Below, one piece after another: positions 53,693 through 61,267 of a stretch of DNA of 64,000 bases. Origin of the DNA: Fulvitalea axinellae (GTDB lineage Bacteria > Bacteroidota > Bacteroidia > Cytophagales > Cyclobacteriaceae); contig NZ_AP025314.1 in NCBI RefSeq assembly GCF_036492835.1, positions 4,568,010-4,632,009 on the forward strand. The letters run 5' to 3'. Both the position numbers and the translations under genes were made by a program. Each line of letters opens with the position of its first letter. The first letter of the stretch is position 1. The notes beneath the pieces were generated by a model. The model was not told the DNA's origin, made no database searches, and was given only the letters and a program-made list of their open reading frames with translations.

Positions 53693-55891
53693 ATGCAAAC
53701 GGAAACTCTAGGAGCGGGAGCCTCGCCTGAACGCCCCTCTCAGAACGAAAGAGTTGAGCACTTCAGCTACGACAACAAGATCGTGAAATACTTCGCGGTC
53801 GCCACGGTTGTCTTTGGAGTTGTCGGCATGTTGGTGGGCCTTATCATCGCCTGCCAGTTATTTCTTCCCGAACTGAACCTCGGATTACCGTACACCACGT
53901 TCGGACGCCTTAGACCCCTGCACACCAACGCCGTGATATTCGCTTTTATCGGCAACGCAATGTTTGCGGGAATCTACTACTCCATGCAGCGGTTGCTCAA
54001 AGCCAGAATGTTTAGCGACGCGCTGAGCTGGATCCACTTTTGGGGATGGCAACTTATCATTGTCGGAGCGGCGGTAACGCTTCCTCTCGGCATCACCACC
54101 AGTAAGGAATACGCCGAGCTGGAATGGCCTATCGACATAGCCATCACGCTGATTTGGGTAGTGTTCGGGATCAACATGATCGGGACAATCCTCAAACGCC
54201 GTGAGCGCCACATGTACGTAGCCATCTGGTTCTATATCTCCACTTTTATTACGGTGGCCGTACTCCACGTGTTTAACTCGCTGGAATTGCCGGTAGCGCT
54301 TTCTTCCTGGAAAAGTTATTCGGTATATGCCGGTGTGCAAGACGCACTTGTACAATGGTGGTACGGACACAACGCCGTGGCTTTCTTCCTGACGACACCG
54401 TTCCTGGGACTGATGTATTATTATCTCCCAAAAGCGGCTAACCGTCCGGTTTACTCCTACAAGCTTTCGATCATTCACTTTTGGTCTCTGATATTCCTTT
54501 ATATATGGGCCGGCCCTCACCACCTGCTTTACACCTCGTTACCGGGTTGGGCGCAGGCTCTGGGAACCGTTTTCTCCGTAATGCTGATAGCGCCGTCTTG
54601 GGGCGGTATGCTTAACGGCCTCCTGACGCTCCGCGGAGCTTGGGACCGTGTGCGTGAGGATCCTATCCTGAAATTCTTCGTAGTGGCGGTTACCGCATAC
54701 GGTATGGCTACATTCGAAGGGCCGATGCTTTCTCTGAAAGAAGTAAACGCCTTGGCGCACTACACCGACTGGATCGTGGGTCACGTACACATCGGTGCTT
54801 TGGGCTGGAACGGTTTCATGACTTTCGGAATGCTTTATTGGCTGGTTCCGAAGATGTGGAAAACGAAACTTTACTCGCAAAAGCTCGCCAATATCCATTT
54901 CTGGGTAGGAACGCTGGGCATCGTGATCTACGCAGTCCCGATGTACTTCTCGGGCATCACCCAAGGGTTGATGTGGAAAGAATTCTCGGAATTCGGCACC
55001 TTGGTTTACGGTAACTTCCTTGACACCGTAACGCAGATTATCCCGATGTACGTAATGCGCGCCGTAGGCGGAACGCTTTACTTCAGCGGTATCTTCATCT
55101 TGGCCTACAACTTGATCATGACGGCCAAGAAAGGCCAGTTCGTGGCCAACGAGGAAGCTCAGGCCCCGGCCTTGAAACCATTGGTAAAAGCCCCGGCCAA
55201 CGAAGGGTGGCACGGAGTGTTGGAACGTAAAGGTGTTCTGTTCACAGTATTGTCATTCATCGCCATTGTTATAGGTAGTGTTCTCGAAATCGTGCCTACG
55301 ATAATGGTAAAATCGAATATCCCGACCATCGAAAGCGTGAAGCCTTATACGGCGCTTGAATTGGAAGGAAGGGACATCTACATACGTGAGGGCTGTAACA
55401 ACTGCCACTCGCAGATGATTCGTCCGTTCCGTTCGGAAACGGCCCGCTACGGCGAGTACTCCAAAGCCGGGGAATTTGTGTACGACCACCCATTCCTGTG
55501 GGGATCGAAACGTACTGGTCCGGATTTGGCACGTGAAGGTTACGGCGACAACCGCAAGTCGGACCTGTGGCACTACAACCACATGTTGGACCCGACGATC
55601 ACCTCGCCAGGATCTATCATGCCTCCGTACGCTTGGTTGCACGAAAATATGCTCGACAGGTCTGAGACCACAGCCAAGTTGAAGCTGATGAAAAACAGCT
55701 ACAACGTGCCGTACACTGACGAAGAAATCGAAAACGCCATGTCCGATATGGATAAGCAAGCCCAAGGCATAGCCGACAGGATCAATACCGAAAGCGCCGG
55801 CGATATCACTGTCAACAAAGACTTGGAAGTGATAGCGCTTATAGCGTACCTGCAGCGTTTGGGCAAAGACATAGAAGGCTCTAACCAGTAA
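53693..55891 (+). CDS. ccoNO: cbb3-type cytochrome c oxidase, fused subunits I and II (CcoNO)
   Basis: 732 residues from ATG 53693; the frame extends to 53618 but that stretch covers the palindrome. The N-terminal part (about 30-500) is CcoN, the haem-copper catalytic subunit, with about 12-13 helices and the His-rich segments RPLHTNAVIFAFIGN, WWYGHNAVAFFLTTP, GPHHLLYT, and DWIVGHVHIGALGWNG. After a linker (about 505-540) comes a CcoO-type region: one TM helix then a mono-haem c domain with CNNCHSQMIRPF and axial Met in SIMPPYAWL. CcoN and CcoO are separate in proteobacteria and fused in many Bacteroidota. Terminal oxidase with high oxygen affinity, inner membrane. Confidence 0.95.
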   Translation: MQTETLGAGASPERPSQNERVEHFSYDNKIVKYFAVATVVFGVVGMLVGLIIACQLFLPELNLGLPYTTFGRLRPLHTNAVIFAFIGNAMFAGIYYSMQRLLKARMFSDALSWIHFWGWQLIIVGAAVTLPLGITTSKEYAELEWPIDIAITLIWVVFGINMIGTILKRRERHMYVAIWFYISTFITVAVLHVFNSLELPVALSSWKSYSVYAGVQDALVQWWYGHNAVAFFLTTPFLGLMYYYLPKAANRPVYSYKLSIIHFWSLIFLYIWAGPHHLLYTSLPGWAQALGTVFSVMLIAPSWGGMLNGLLTLRGAWDRVREDPILKFFVVAVTAYGMATFEGPMLSLKEVNALAHYTDWIVGHVHIGALGWNGFMTFGMLYWLVPKMWKTKLYSQKLANIHFWVGTLGIVIYAVPMYFSGITQGLMWKEFSEFGTLVYGNFLDTVTQIIPMYVMRAVGGTLYFSGIFILAYNLIMTAKKGQFVANEEAQAPALKPLVKAPANEGWHGVLERKGVLFTVLSFIAIVIGSVLEIVPTIMVKSNIPTIESVKPYTALELEGRDIYIREGCNNCHSQMIRPFRSETARYGEYSKAGEFVYDHPFLWGSKRTGPDLAREGYGDNRKSDLWHYNHMLDPTITSPGSIMPPYAWLHENMLDRSETTAKLKLMKNSYNVPYTDEEIENAMSDMDKQAQGIADRINTESAGDITVNKDLEVIALIAYLQRLGKDIEGSNQ

Positions 55892-55903
55892 TGCCGATTA
55901 ATT

Positions 55904-55934
55904 AGACGGGAAGGGCCCGCGCCCTTTCCCGTCT
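55904..55934 (+). other. GC-rich hairpin between ccoNO and ccoQ
   Basis: agacgggaagggc (55904-55916) pairs with gccctttcccgtct (55921-55934) with one bulged base and a 4-nt loop; no T-run follows, so it is probably not a terminator. Confidence 0.65.
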
Positions 55935-55954
55935 TCCTAAAAAGTAACAGCCTT

Positions 55955-56125
55955 ATGTTTAAGCATTATTTCGAAGGATTGGCAAACGTGGAACTGGGGC
56001 CGGTAATCTCGCTGGTAATATTTTTCACGTTCTTCGTAGGCTTGATTGTCTGGGTAAAAACACTCTCGGGCCAACATGTCAGCAAAATGAGTAACCTCCC
56101 CCTGGAGGAACAGGACAAGGCCTAG
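55955..56125 (+). CDS. ccoQ: CcoQ-like small membrane subunit of cbb3 oxidase
   Basis: 56 residues, MFKHYFEGLANVELGP..., one membrane helix (about 17-35: VISLVIFFTFFVGLIVWVK), then a short polar tail ending EEQDKA. This is the size, topology and position of CcoQ (between CcoNO and CcoP), which stabilises the oxidase core. The sequence itself is too short for a firm family match, so the identification rests on context. The ATG is 63 bp after ccoNO and the stop is 37 bp before ccoP. Confidence 0.85.
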   Translation: MFKHYFEGLANVELGPVISLVIFFTFFVGLIVWVKTLSGQHVSKMSNLPLEEQDKA

Positions 56126-56162
56126 CCTTGGCTTGTGGGAAATTTCGAAAAAGATTTGATTT

Positions 56163-57008
56163 ATGTCTTCAATAAAACTTTACATAAAGACCTGGCTAGC
56201 CTTGGCGGCTTTCGTAGCGCCGGCTACGGTGTTTGCCCAAGACGGCCTGGCCCATGAGGACACGCTCCTGATCATTCTGGGGCTGACCACCATGGTTTCG
56301 GCCTTGATCTTGGTGGCCGTATTCATGGTCTACCGGACGGTGTCCATGCTTCTCAGCAAAGAGGAGGAGCGCCTCGCCGTAGAAAAGGGCGTGAAATACA
56401 CCCCTTCGCCTTCGTTCTGGGAGCAGTTCTCAAAGAGCATGACCGATGCCGTGCCCGTAGAGAGGGAAGAGGAAATCCTCCTCGACCACAACTACGACGG
56501 AATCAAGGAACTCGACAACCACCTTCCGCCATGGTGGACGGGGCTGTTCTACGCCACCATCGTGTTCTCAGGCATCTACATGGCCATCTACATCGTATTT
56601 GACATTAAGCCGACGCAGGAGGAAGAATATCTCATCGAAATGAAAAAAGGTGAGGAAGAAGTTAGACTGGCGGCGCTGAGCCTCAACGAGGACAACGCCG
56701 AAGAAACCAGCGATCCTGCGGACTTGGCCGATGGCGAGAAAGTCTACAAAGCCAACTGCGTAGCCTGCCACGGAGCTTTGGGCGAAGGTAAAATCGGTCC
56801 GAACCTGACGGACAAATACTGGAAACACGGAAGCACGTTCAAGGATATCTTCAAAACAGTTAAGTACGGCGTGCCCACAAAAGGTATGGCCGCTTGGCAG
56901 AAGAAGTTGAGCCCGGTACAGATCCGTAACGTATCCAGCTTTATCCTGACATTGCAAGGAACTAACCCGCCAAACCCGAAGAAGCCTGAAGGCGACTTGG
57001 CGAAATAA
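56163..57008 (+). CDS. ccoP: cbb3-type cytochrome c oxidase subunit III (CcoP), mono-haem
   Basis: 281 residues: N-terminal signal-like helix ending at PATVFAQD (about 25), a second membrane helix (about 34-56), a cytoplasmic-looking segment, a third helix (about 124-143: WWTGLFYATIVFSGIYMAIYI, the typical CcoP opening LPPWWTGLFY), then one cytochrome c domain with haem motif CVACHG and axial Met in KGMAAW. Proteobacterial CcoP carries two haem c sites, so this is the mono-haem form. It feeds electrons to CcoNO. Confidence 0.93.
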   Translation: MSSIKLYIKTWLALAAFVAPATVFAQDGLAHEDTLLIILGLTTMVSALILVAVFMVYRTVSMLLSKEEERLAVEKGVKYTPSPSFWEQFSKSMTDAVPVEREEEILLDHNYDGIKELDNHLPPWWTGLFYATIVFSGIYMAIYIVFDIKPTQEEEYLIEMKKGEEEVRLAALSLNEDNAEETSDPADLADGEKVYKANCVACHGALGEGKIGPNLTDKYWKHGSTFKDIFKTVKYGVPTKGMAAWQKKLSPVQIRNVSSFILTLQGTNPPNPKKPEGDLAK

Positions 57009-57059
57009 AAATATTCGGACTCTAACGGTCCGGAAAAGACAGTTTTGGTGATGGGAACC

Positions 57060-57091
57060 GGGAGGGGCATGGACTAGTTCCGGCCTCTCCC
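57060..57091 (+). other. Hairpin between ccoP and ccoG
   Basis: gggaggggc (57060-57068) pairs with gcctctccc (57083-57091) over 9 bp with one G-U pair and a 14-nt loop, and lacks a U-tract. Confidence 0.45.
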
Positions 57092-57171
57092 CACTTTGTA
57101 GCGGGTCATCCCAACCCCGCCACAGATTAATAACCACACCAAGATCCCTCACACCCTCACCAAACAAAATC

Positions 57172-58605
57172 ATGGACGCTGACAGCATATACGAGCTGGA
57201 CCAGGAGTTCCGGGATTCCATCAAAACGGTGGACAAAGACGGAAAAAGGATCTGGCTTAACCCCAAAAAACCTTTCAACGAAAGGTACCACAAAGCCCGC
57301 ATATGGGTTTCGGTGTTACTCTTGGGCTTGCTATTCGGCACGCCTTTCATCAAAATCGACGGGCATCCGTTTATGCTGTTCAACATCTTCGAACGCAAAT
57401 TCATCCTGTTCGGAGTTCCTTTCTGGCCACAAGACTTCCATATCCTCGTCTTGGGCGCCATTGCCTTCATTATCTTCATTGTCCTGTTTACCGTCGTCTT
57501 TGGACGAATCTGGTGCGGCTGGGCTTGTCCGCAAACCATTTTTATGGAAATGGTTTTCCGGAAAATCGAATACTGGATAGAAGGTGACGCTTCCAAACAA
57601 AAGAAGCTCAACAACAGCCCTTGGACTACCGAAAAAATCATCAAAAAGGCATCGAAGCAAGCGATATTTGTGGCGATTTCCCTGCTTATCGCCCATACGC
57701 TGATGGCCTATTTAGTCGGGCTTGACAAGACCATCGAAATCGTATCCATGCCTCCTTCCGCAAACCTGTCGGGCTTTATAGCTCTACTGGCATTTACGGG
57801 AGTGTTTTATTGGGTATTCTCCTATTTCCGGGAACAGGCCTGTATTGCGGTTTGCCCTTACGGCAGGCTACAGGGCGTGTTTCTGACCAAAGAGTCCATC
57901 GCCGTAATGTACGATTGGGTGAGGGGAGAGAAGCGGGCCAAAATCCGCAAAAACCAAGACCGGGAGCAATTGGGCTTCGGCGACTGCATAGACTGCAACC
58001 TCTGCGTACACGTTTGCCCAACGGGTATCGATATCCGAAACGGCACACAGTTGGAGTGCGTAAACTGTACGGCCTGCATCGACGCCTGCGACGTAGTGAT
58101 GCGCAAAACGAATAAGCCCGAAGGACTTATCCGATACGCCTCTCACGATAGTATCGAAAAAGGAAAAAACAAAATCTTTACAGCCAGGGTCAAAGCCTAT
58201 TCCGTGGTGCTGTTGCTAATTCTCAGCTTGCTGGGCTACCTGCTGGCTACCCGTACCGACGTGGAAACCGGGTTCTTAAGGGTGCCGGGAATGTTGTACA
58301 ACAAAGAAGACAACGGCAATATTAGCAACCTTTACAACGTAAAGTTTGTAAACAAGACCTTTGATCCGATAGACCTCAGCCTGAAGGTTCTCAATGAACC
58401 CGACGCCATTATCCGTAGGGTAGGTAGCACGGGCGAAGGTATTCATATCGACGCTAACGCTTTGGAAGAGGGGATTTTCTTTGTGGAACTTCCTCCGAAA
58501 AGCATCAAAAGCATTAAAACAAAATTGGTTATCGGCGTTTTCGAAAACGGAAAACAAATCGAAACGGTGAAAACCAACTTCGTGGGCCCTGTCAGCGGCA
58601 AATAG
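57172..58605 (+). CDS. ccoG: Cytochrome c oxidase accessory protein CcoG (FixG/RdxA)
   Basis: 477 residues. Four to five membrane helices with the CcoG landmark WCGWACPQTIFMEMVFRKIEYWIEG and FREQACIAVCPYGRLQGVFL, followed by a two-[4Fe-4S] ferredoxin domain (CIDCNLCVHVCPTGIDIRNG and CVNCTACIDACD), then a C-terminal Ig-like domain (IDLSLKVLNEP...). It is a cupric reductase for copper delivery to the oxidase in the family. No ccoI P-type ATPase follows in this window. Confidence 0.94.
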   Translation: MDADSIYELDQEFRDSIKTVDKDGKRIWLNPKKPFNERYHKARIWVSVLLLGLLFGTPFIKIDGHPFMLFNIFERKFILFGVPFWPQDFHILVLGAIAFIIFIVLFTVVFGRIWCGWACPQTIFMEMVFRKIEYWIEGDASKQKKLNNSPWTTEKIIKKASKQAIFVAISLLIAHTLMAYLVGLDKTIEIVSMPPSANLSGFIALLAFTGVFYWVFSYFREQACIAVCPYGRLQGVFLTKESIAVMYDWVRGEKRAKIRKNQDREQLGFGDCIDCNLCVHVCPTGIDIRNGTQLECVNCTACIDACDVVMRKTNKPEGLIRYASHDSIEKGKNKIFTARVKAYSVVLLLILSLLGYLLATRTDVETGFLRVPGMLYNKEDNGNISNLYNVKFVNKTFDPIDLSLKVLNEPDAIIRRVGSTGEGIHIDANALEEGIFFVELPPKSIKSIKTKLVIGVFENGKQIETVKTNFVGPVSGK

Positions 58606-58690
58606 CCGACAGCCCAATAAAGATTACTTGTATTTAGCTACACAGCCTCGGAAACGTCCGGCGGCGCAGATGTAGAGTATGATTGCCAAC

Positions 58691-58716
58691 GCGGGAAGGC
58701 TCGCAAACCTTCCCGC
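58691..58716 (+). other. GC-rich hairpin between ccoG and fixH
   Basis: Perfect 9-bp stem gcgggaagg / ccttcccgc with an 8-nt loop (58691-58716); no following T-run. Confidence 0.6.
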
Positions 58717-58752
58717 ACCTTTAGTTCTCCCATCACTCCAAAACCAAACGCT

Positions 58753-59190
58753 ATGAACTGGGTAAAAGGAATCGCACTCGCTTTGTTTCTGTTTATCGGC
58801 ATGATCGTGACCATGGTCACCGTCAGCCTAAACCACGATGTCAACCTTGTGGAGAAAGACTATTACAAACAGGAACTGGCTTACCAGAAGCAAATAGACA
58901 GGATTGAGAACGCCAAAAGAAGCGACAGCAAACTCAACCTGAACCTTAATACGAAGCAGAGAACCCTCGATCTCGCTTTCTCCAACAAACACGTAAAGGA
59001 GGGCGTAAGCGGTAACCTGACCTTCTTCCGTTCCGATAATCCAAAGTTGGATAAGAAATTCGACCTCGCTCCACAAAACGGTTCCCAAAGCATACCTTTG
59101 GCCAATCTGAAGCCAGGCCTATGGACCGTGAAGGTTTTCTGGAAATCGGCAGAGAAAGAATATTATGTGGAAAAGATAATCACCGTCTGA
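58753..59190 (+). CDS. ccoH: FixH/CcoH-family protein
   Basis: 145 residues: N-terminal membrane helix (about 5-27: GIALALFLFIGMIVTMVTVSL), then VEKDYYKQELAYQKQIDRIENA, the conserved FixH opening, and a beta-sandwich of about 90 residues ending in GLWTVKVFWKSAEKEYYVEK. FixH/CcoH is an assembly partner of the cbb3 oxidase. Start at 58753 is fixed by the helix. Next to ccoG as in other cco/fix clusters. Confidence 0.88.
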   Translation: MNWVKGIALALFLFIGMIVTMVTVSLNHDVNLVEKDYYKQELAYQKQIDRIENAKRSDSKLNLNLNTKQRTLDLAFSNKHVKEGVSGNLTFFRSDNPKLDKKFDLAPQNGSQSIPLANLKPGLWTVKVFWKSAEKEYYVEKIITV

Positions 59191-59213
59191 TTCCACTCAT
59201 CAAAAGCAAACAA

Positions 59214-59267
59214 AAGCGGAGGGTTCGGGCCAAGGTTGCCAATCCGCGTATCCCGGGCTTTCCGCTT
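59214..59267 (+). other. Hairpin between fixH and the SafE-like gene
   Basis: aagcgga (59214-59220) pairs with tccgctt (59261-59267), with an inner cggg/cccg pairing; GC-rich, no T-run. Confidence 0.4.
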
Positions 59268-59293
59268 CTTGTCTACCCCAAATCTCCGGCACC

Positions 59294-59998
59294 ATGATAC
59301 TTTACCTCACCGCCTTGGCAGTTGGGTTATTCGGCAGTTTTCACTGCGTAGGCATGTGTGGCCCAATCAGCCTCGCCCTTCCCCTGAAAAACCGTAATTT
59401 CCTTTCCGTACTTTCTTCCTCACTCGCCTATAATATCGGCCGGTCGGTCACTTACGCCATTATGGGCGCCAGCATAGGCGTTCTAGGACAATCCTTCTCA
59501 CTGGCCGGAGCCCAACGTTACCTTTCAGTAGGCACGGGCGTAGCCATGCTATTATTCCTGCTGATCCCCGGTGATTTGGCAAAGAAAACGGAGAATATCA
59601 AACCGCTGTACCGCTTCAATATTTGGGTAAAAAAGCGCTTCGGATTATTTATAAAAAGAAAATCGACCGGCGCTCATTTCTTATTGGGAACCGTAAACGG
59701 ACTTTTACCTTGCGGTCTGGTTTATATCGCTTTGGGCGGAGCCTTGGCTTCCGGCGAAGCTGTTAAAGGGGCTTTGTATATGGCCTTTTTCGGCTTGGGA
59801 ACCATACCTATGATGTTATTCGTTAACCTTGCAGGCAAGATGGTTAGCCTTTCAGTCCGCAGGCGCCTCAATCGGGCCATTCCCGTATTCGTTTTCGCTA
59901 TGGGAGTTCTGTTTATACTCCGCGGACTAAATCTTGGGATTCCGTATGTAAGCCCAAAAATCGAGACAAAAGACGGCACCGAAGTCGTCTGCCACTAA
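59294..59998 (+). CDS. SafE/TauE-like membrane protein of the cco cluster
   Basis: 234 residues with six hydrophobic segments. The N-terminal motif GSFHCVGMCGPISLALP and LLGTVNGLLPCGLVYIAL (paired Cys in HCVGMCGP and PCG) identify the branch of the sulfite-exporter/DsbD-like family that accompanies cbb3 oxidase genes in Bacteroidota and is thought to act in copper or thiol handling during assembly. That role is from context. Start ATG 59294 is 103 bp after fixH. Confidence 0.85.
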   Translation: MILYLTALAVGLFGSFHCVGMCGPISLALPLKNRNFLSVLSSSLAYNIGRSVTYAIMGASIGVLGQSFSLAGAQRYLSVGTGVAMLLFLLIPGDLAKKTENIKPLYRFNIWVKKRFGLFIKRKSTGAHFLLGTVNGLLPCGLVYIALGGALASGEAVKGALYMAFFGLGTIPMMLFVNLAGKMVSLSVRRRLNRAIPVFVFAMGVLFILRGLNLGIPYVSPKIETKDGTEVVCH

Positions 59999-60081
59999 AC
60001 CCTTTCTCCTTCCGGTGAAAACCTTGGGGTTTTATCACATCTCCATATTGCGTAATTTTCTGTTTCACCTAACACAGCAGT

Positions 60082-61086
60082 ATGGATTCACTGACACAAA
60101 TAGTTTTGGGCGCCGCGGTAGGGGAGATTGTCGGCGGAAAACGCTTGGGAAATAAAGCGCCACTCTGGGGTGCCGTAGCCGGAACTATTCCTGACCTAGA
60201 CATACTTTTCGCTCCACACGGAGCCATAGCTTACCATATCCAACACCGCGGTTTTTCGCATTCCATACTTTTCGCTATTCTTATGGCTCCGCTATTAGGA
60301 GCTATATTCTCATGGCTTTACCGCAAGCGTCACCGTGATTTCAAACTCTGGACCTCGTTATTCTTCTGGGGCATATTCACGCATCCACTCCTTGACGCGT
60401 TCACTACTTGGGGCACTTCGCTTTTTCTTCCGTTCAGCCGTTACAGGGTAGCTTTCAAGACTATTTTCGTAATCGACCCGATCTACACCGTCCCTTTCCT
60501 GATTTGCATAGCCGTGCTGTTGTTCTTCAAACGCCAAGATCCCCGACGCAGACGCTGGGCTTGGGCCGGAGTATCCATTAGTTCCGCATATCTTGCGCTC
60601 ACGGTATTTCTTAAGATACAGGCAAACCGGATTACAACAAAAGCCTTACGGGAACAGGGAATCACTTATACAAGCTATATGACAACCTTGACGCCACTAA
60701 ACAGCTTGCTCTGGGCAGGAGTAGCGAAAACGGAGAAAGGCTATTACACCGGTTACTTTTCCCTACTTGACAGGGAGAAAAAAATCAATTTCCACTTCCG
60801 ACCAAACGGATTGGACAAACTCCCCAAAAGCCTATTGGAGAACCAATCTTTCAGAGAATTACCATTTATTACCGAAGGTTTTTATACCGTAACCGAAAGC
60901 GGAGACGAATGGCAAGTACAAGACCTTCGCTTCGGTCAGCTGAATGGTTGGGAAGACCCGAATTCGCCATATGTAATGACTATGGACATTCTAAAAAAAG
61001 ACGGAAGCTATATTTTCGAAAGAGGAAGCAACAGCATTGAAAATCCCAAAGAACGGCTATTGGCCCTTTTCGACAGAATCTTCTAA
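60082..61086 (+). CDS. YdjM-type membrane-bound metal-dependent hydrolase
   Basis: 334 residues. The opening MDSLTQIVLGAAVGEIVGGKRLGNKA, GTIPDLDILF, YHIQHRGFSHSILF and FTHPLLDAFTTWGT are the conserved metal-binding His/Asp motifs of the YdjM (LexA-regulated membrane hydrolase) family; about four membrane helices lie in the first 180 residues, then a soluble beta-rich tail. Reaction unknown. It starts 83 bp after the SafE-like gene across a weak hairpin, so membership in the cco transcript is uncertain. Confidence 0.88.
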   Translation: MDSLTQIVLGAAVGEIVGGKRLGNKAPLWGAVAGTIPDLDILFAPHGAIAYHIQHRGFSHSILFAILMAPLLGAIFSWLYRKRHRDFKLWTSLFFWGIFTHPLLDAFTTWGTSLFLPFSRYRVAFKTIFVIDPIYTVPFLICIAVLLFFKRQDPRRRRWAWAGVSISSAYLALTVFLKIQANRITTKALREQGITYTSYMTTLTPLNSLLWAGVAKTEKGYYTGYFSLLDREKKINFHFRPNGLDKLPKSLLENQSFRELPFITEGFYTVTESGDEWQVQDLRFGQLNGWEDPNSPYVMTMDILKKDGSYIFERGSNSIENPKERLLALFDRIF

Positions 61087-61096
61087 GCATGAAAAA

Positions 61097-61117
61097 GAGC
61101 CGGGATGTTTCCGGCTC
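61097..61117. other. Hairpin after the YdjM-type gene
   Basis: gagccgg / ccggctc with a 7-nt loop; no T-run follows on the plus strand, but A's precede it. Could end the plus-strand transcript weakly. Confidence 0.4.
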
Positions 61118-61192
61118 CAAACTCTCCACATTCTCGCCGTATTGCCCCGCCATTTTTTCGTCTTTCCACCTGGTTCATAAACCTCCGGACAC

Positions 61193-61223
61193 AAAAAAAG
61201 CAAGCCTTTTTCAAGACTTGCTT
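61193..61223 (-). terminator. Intrinsic terminator of the Na/Pi cotransporter gene
   Basis: Minus strand: aagcaag...cttgctt stem followed by a run of seven T (61193-61199 as A on plus). It lies about 45 bp beyond the stop. Confidence 0.75.
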
Positions 61224-61267
61224 CACAGCGCCGAAACTTTCGAACGGCTCCATGTATTACCCGTTTT

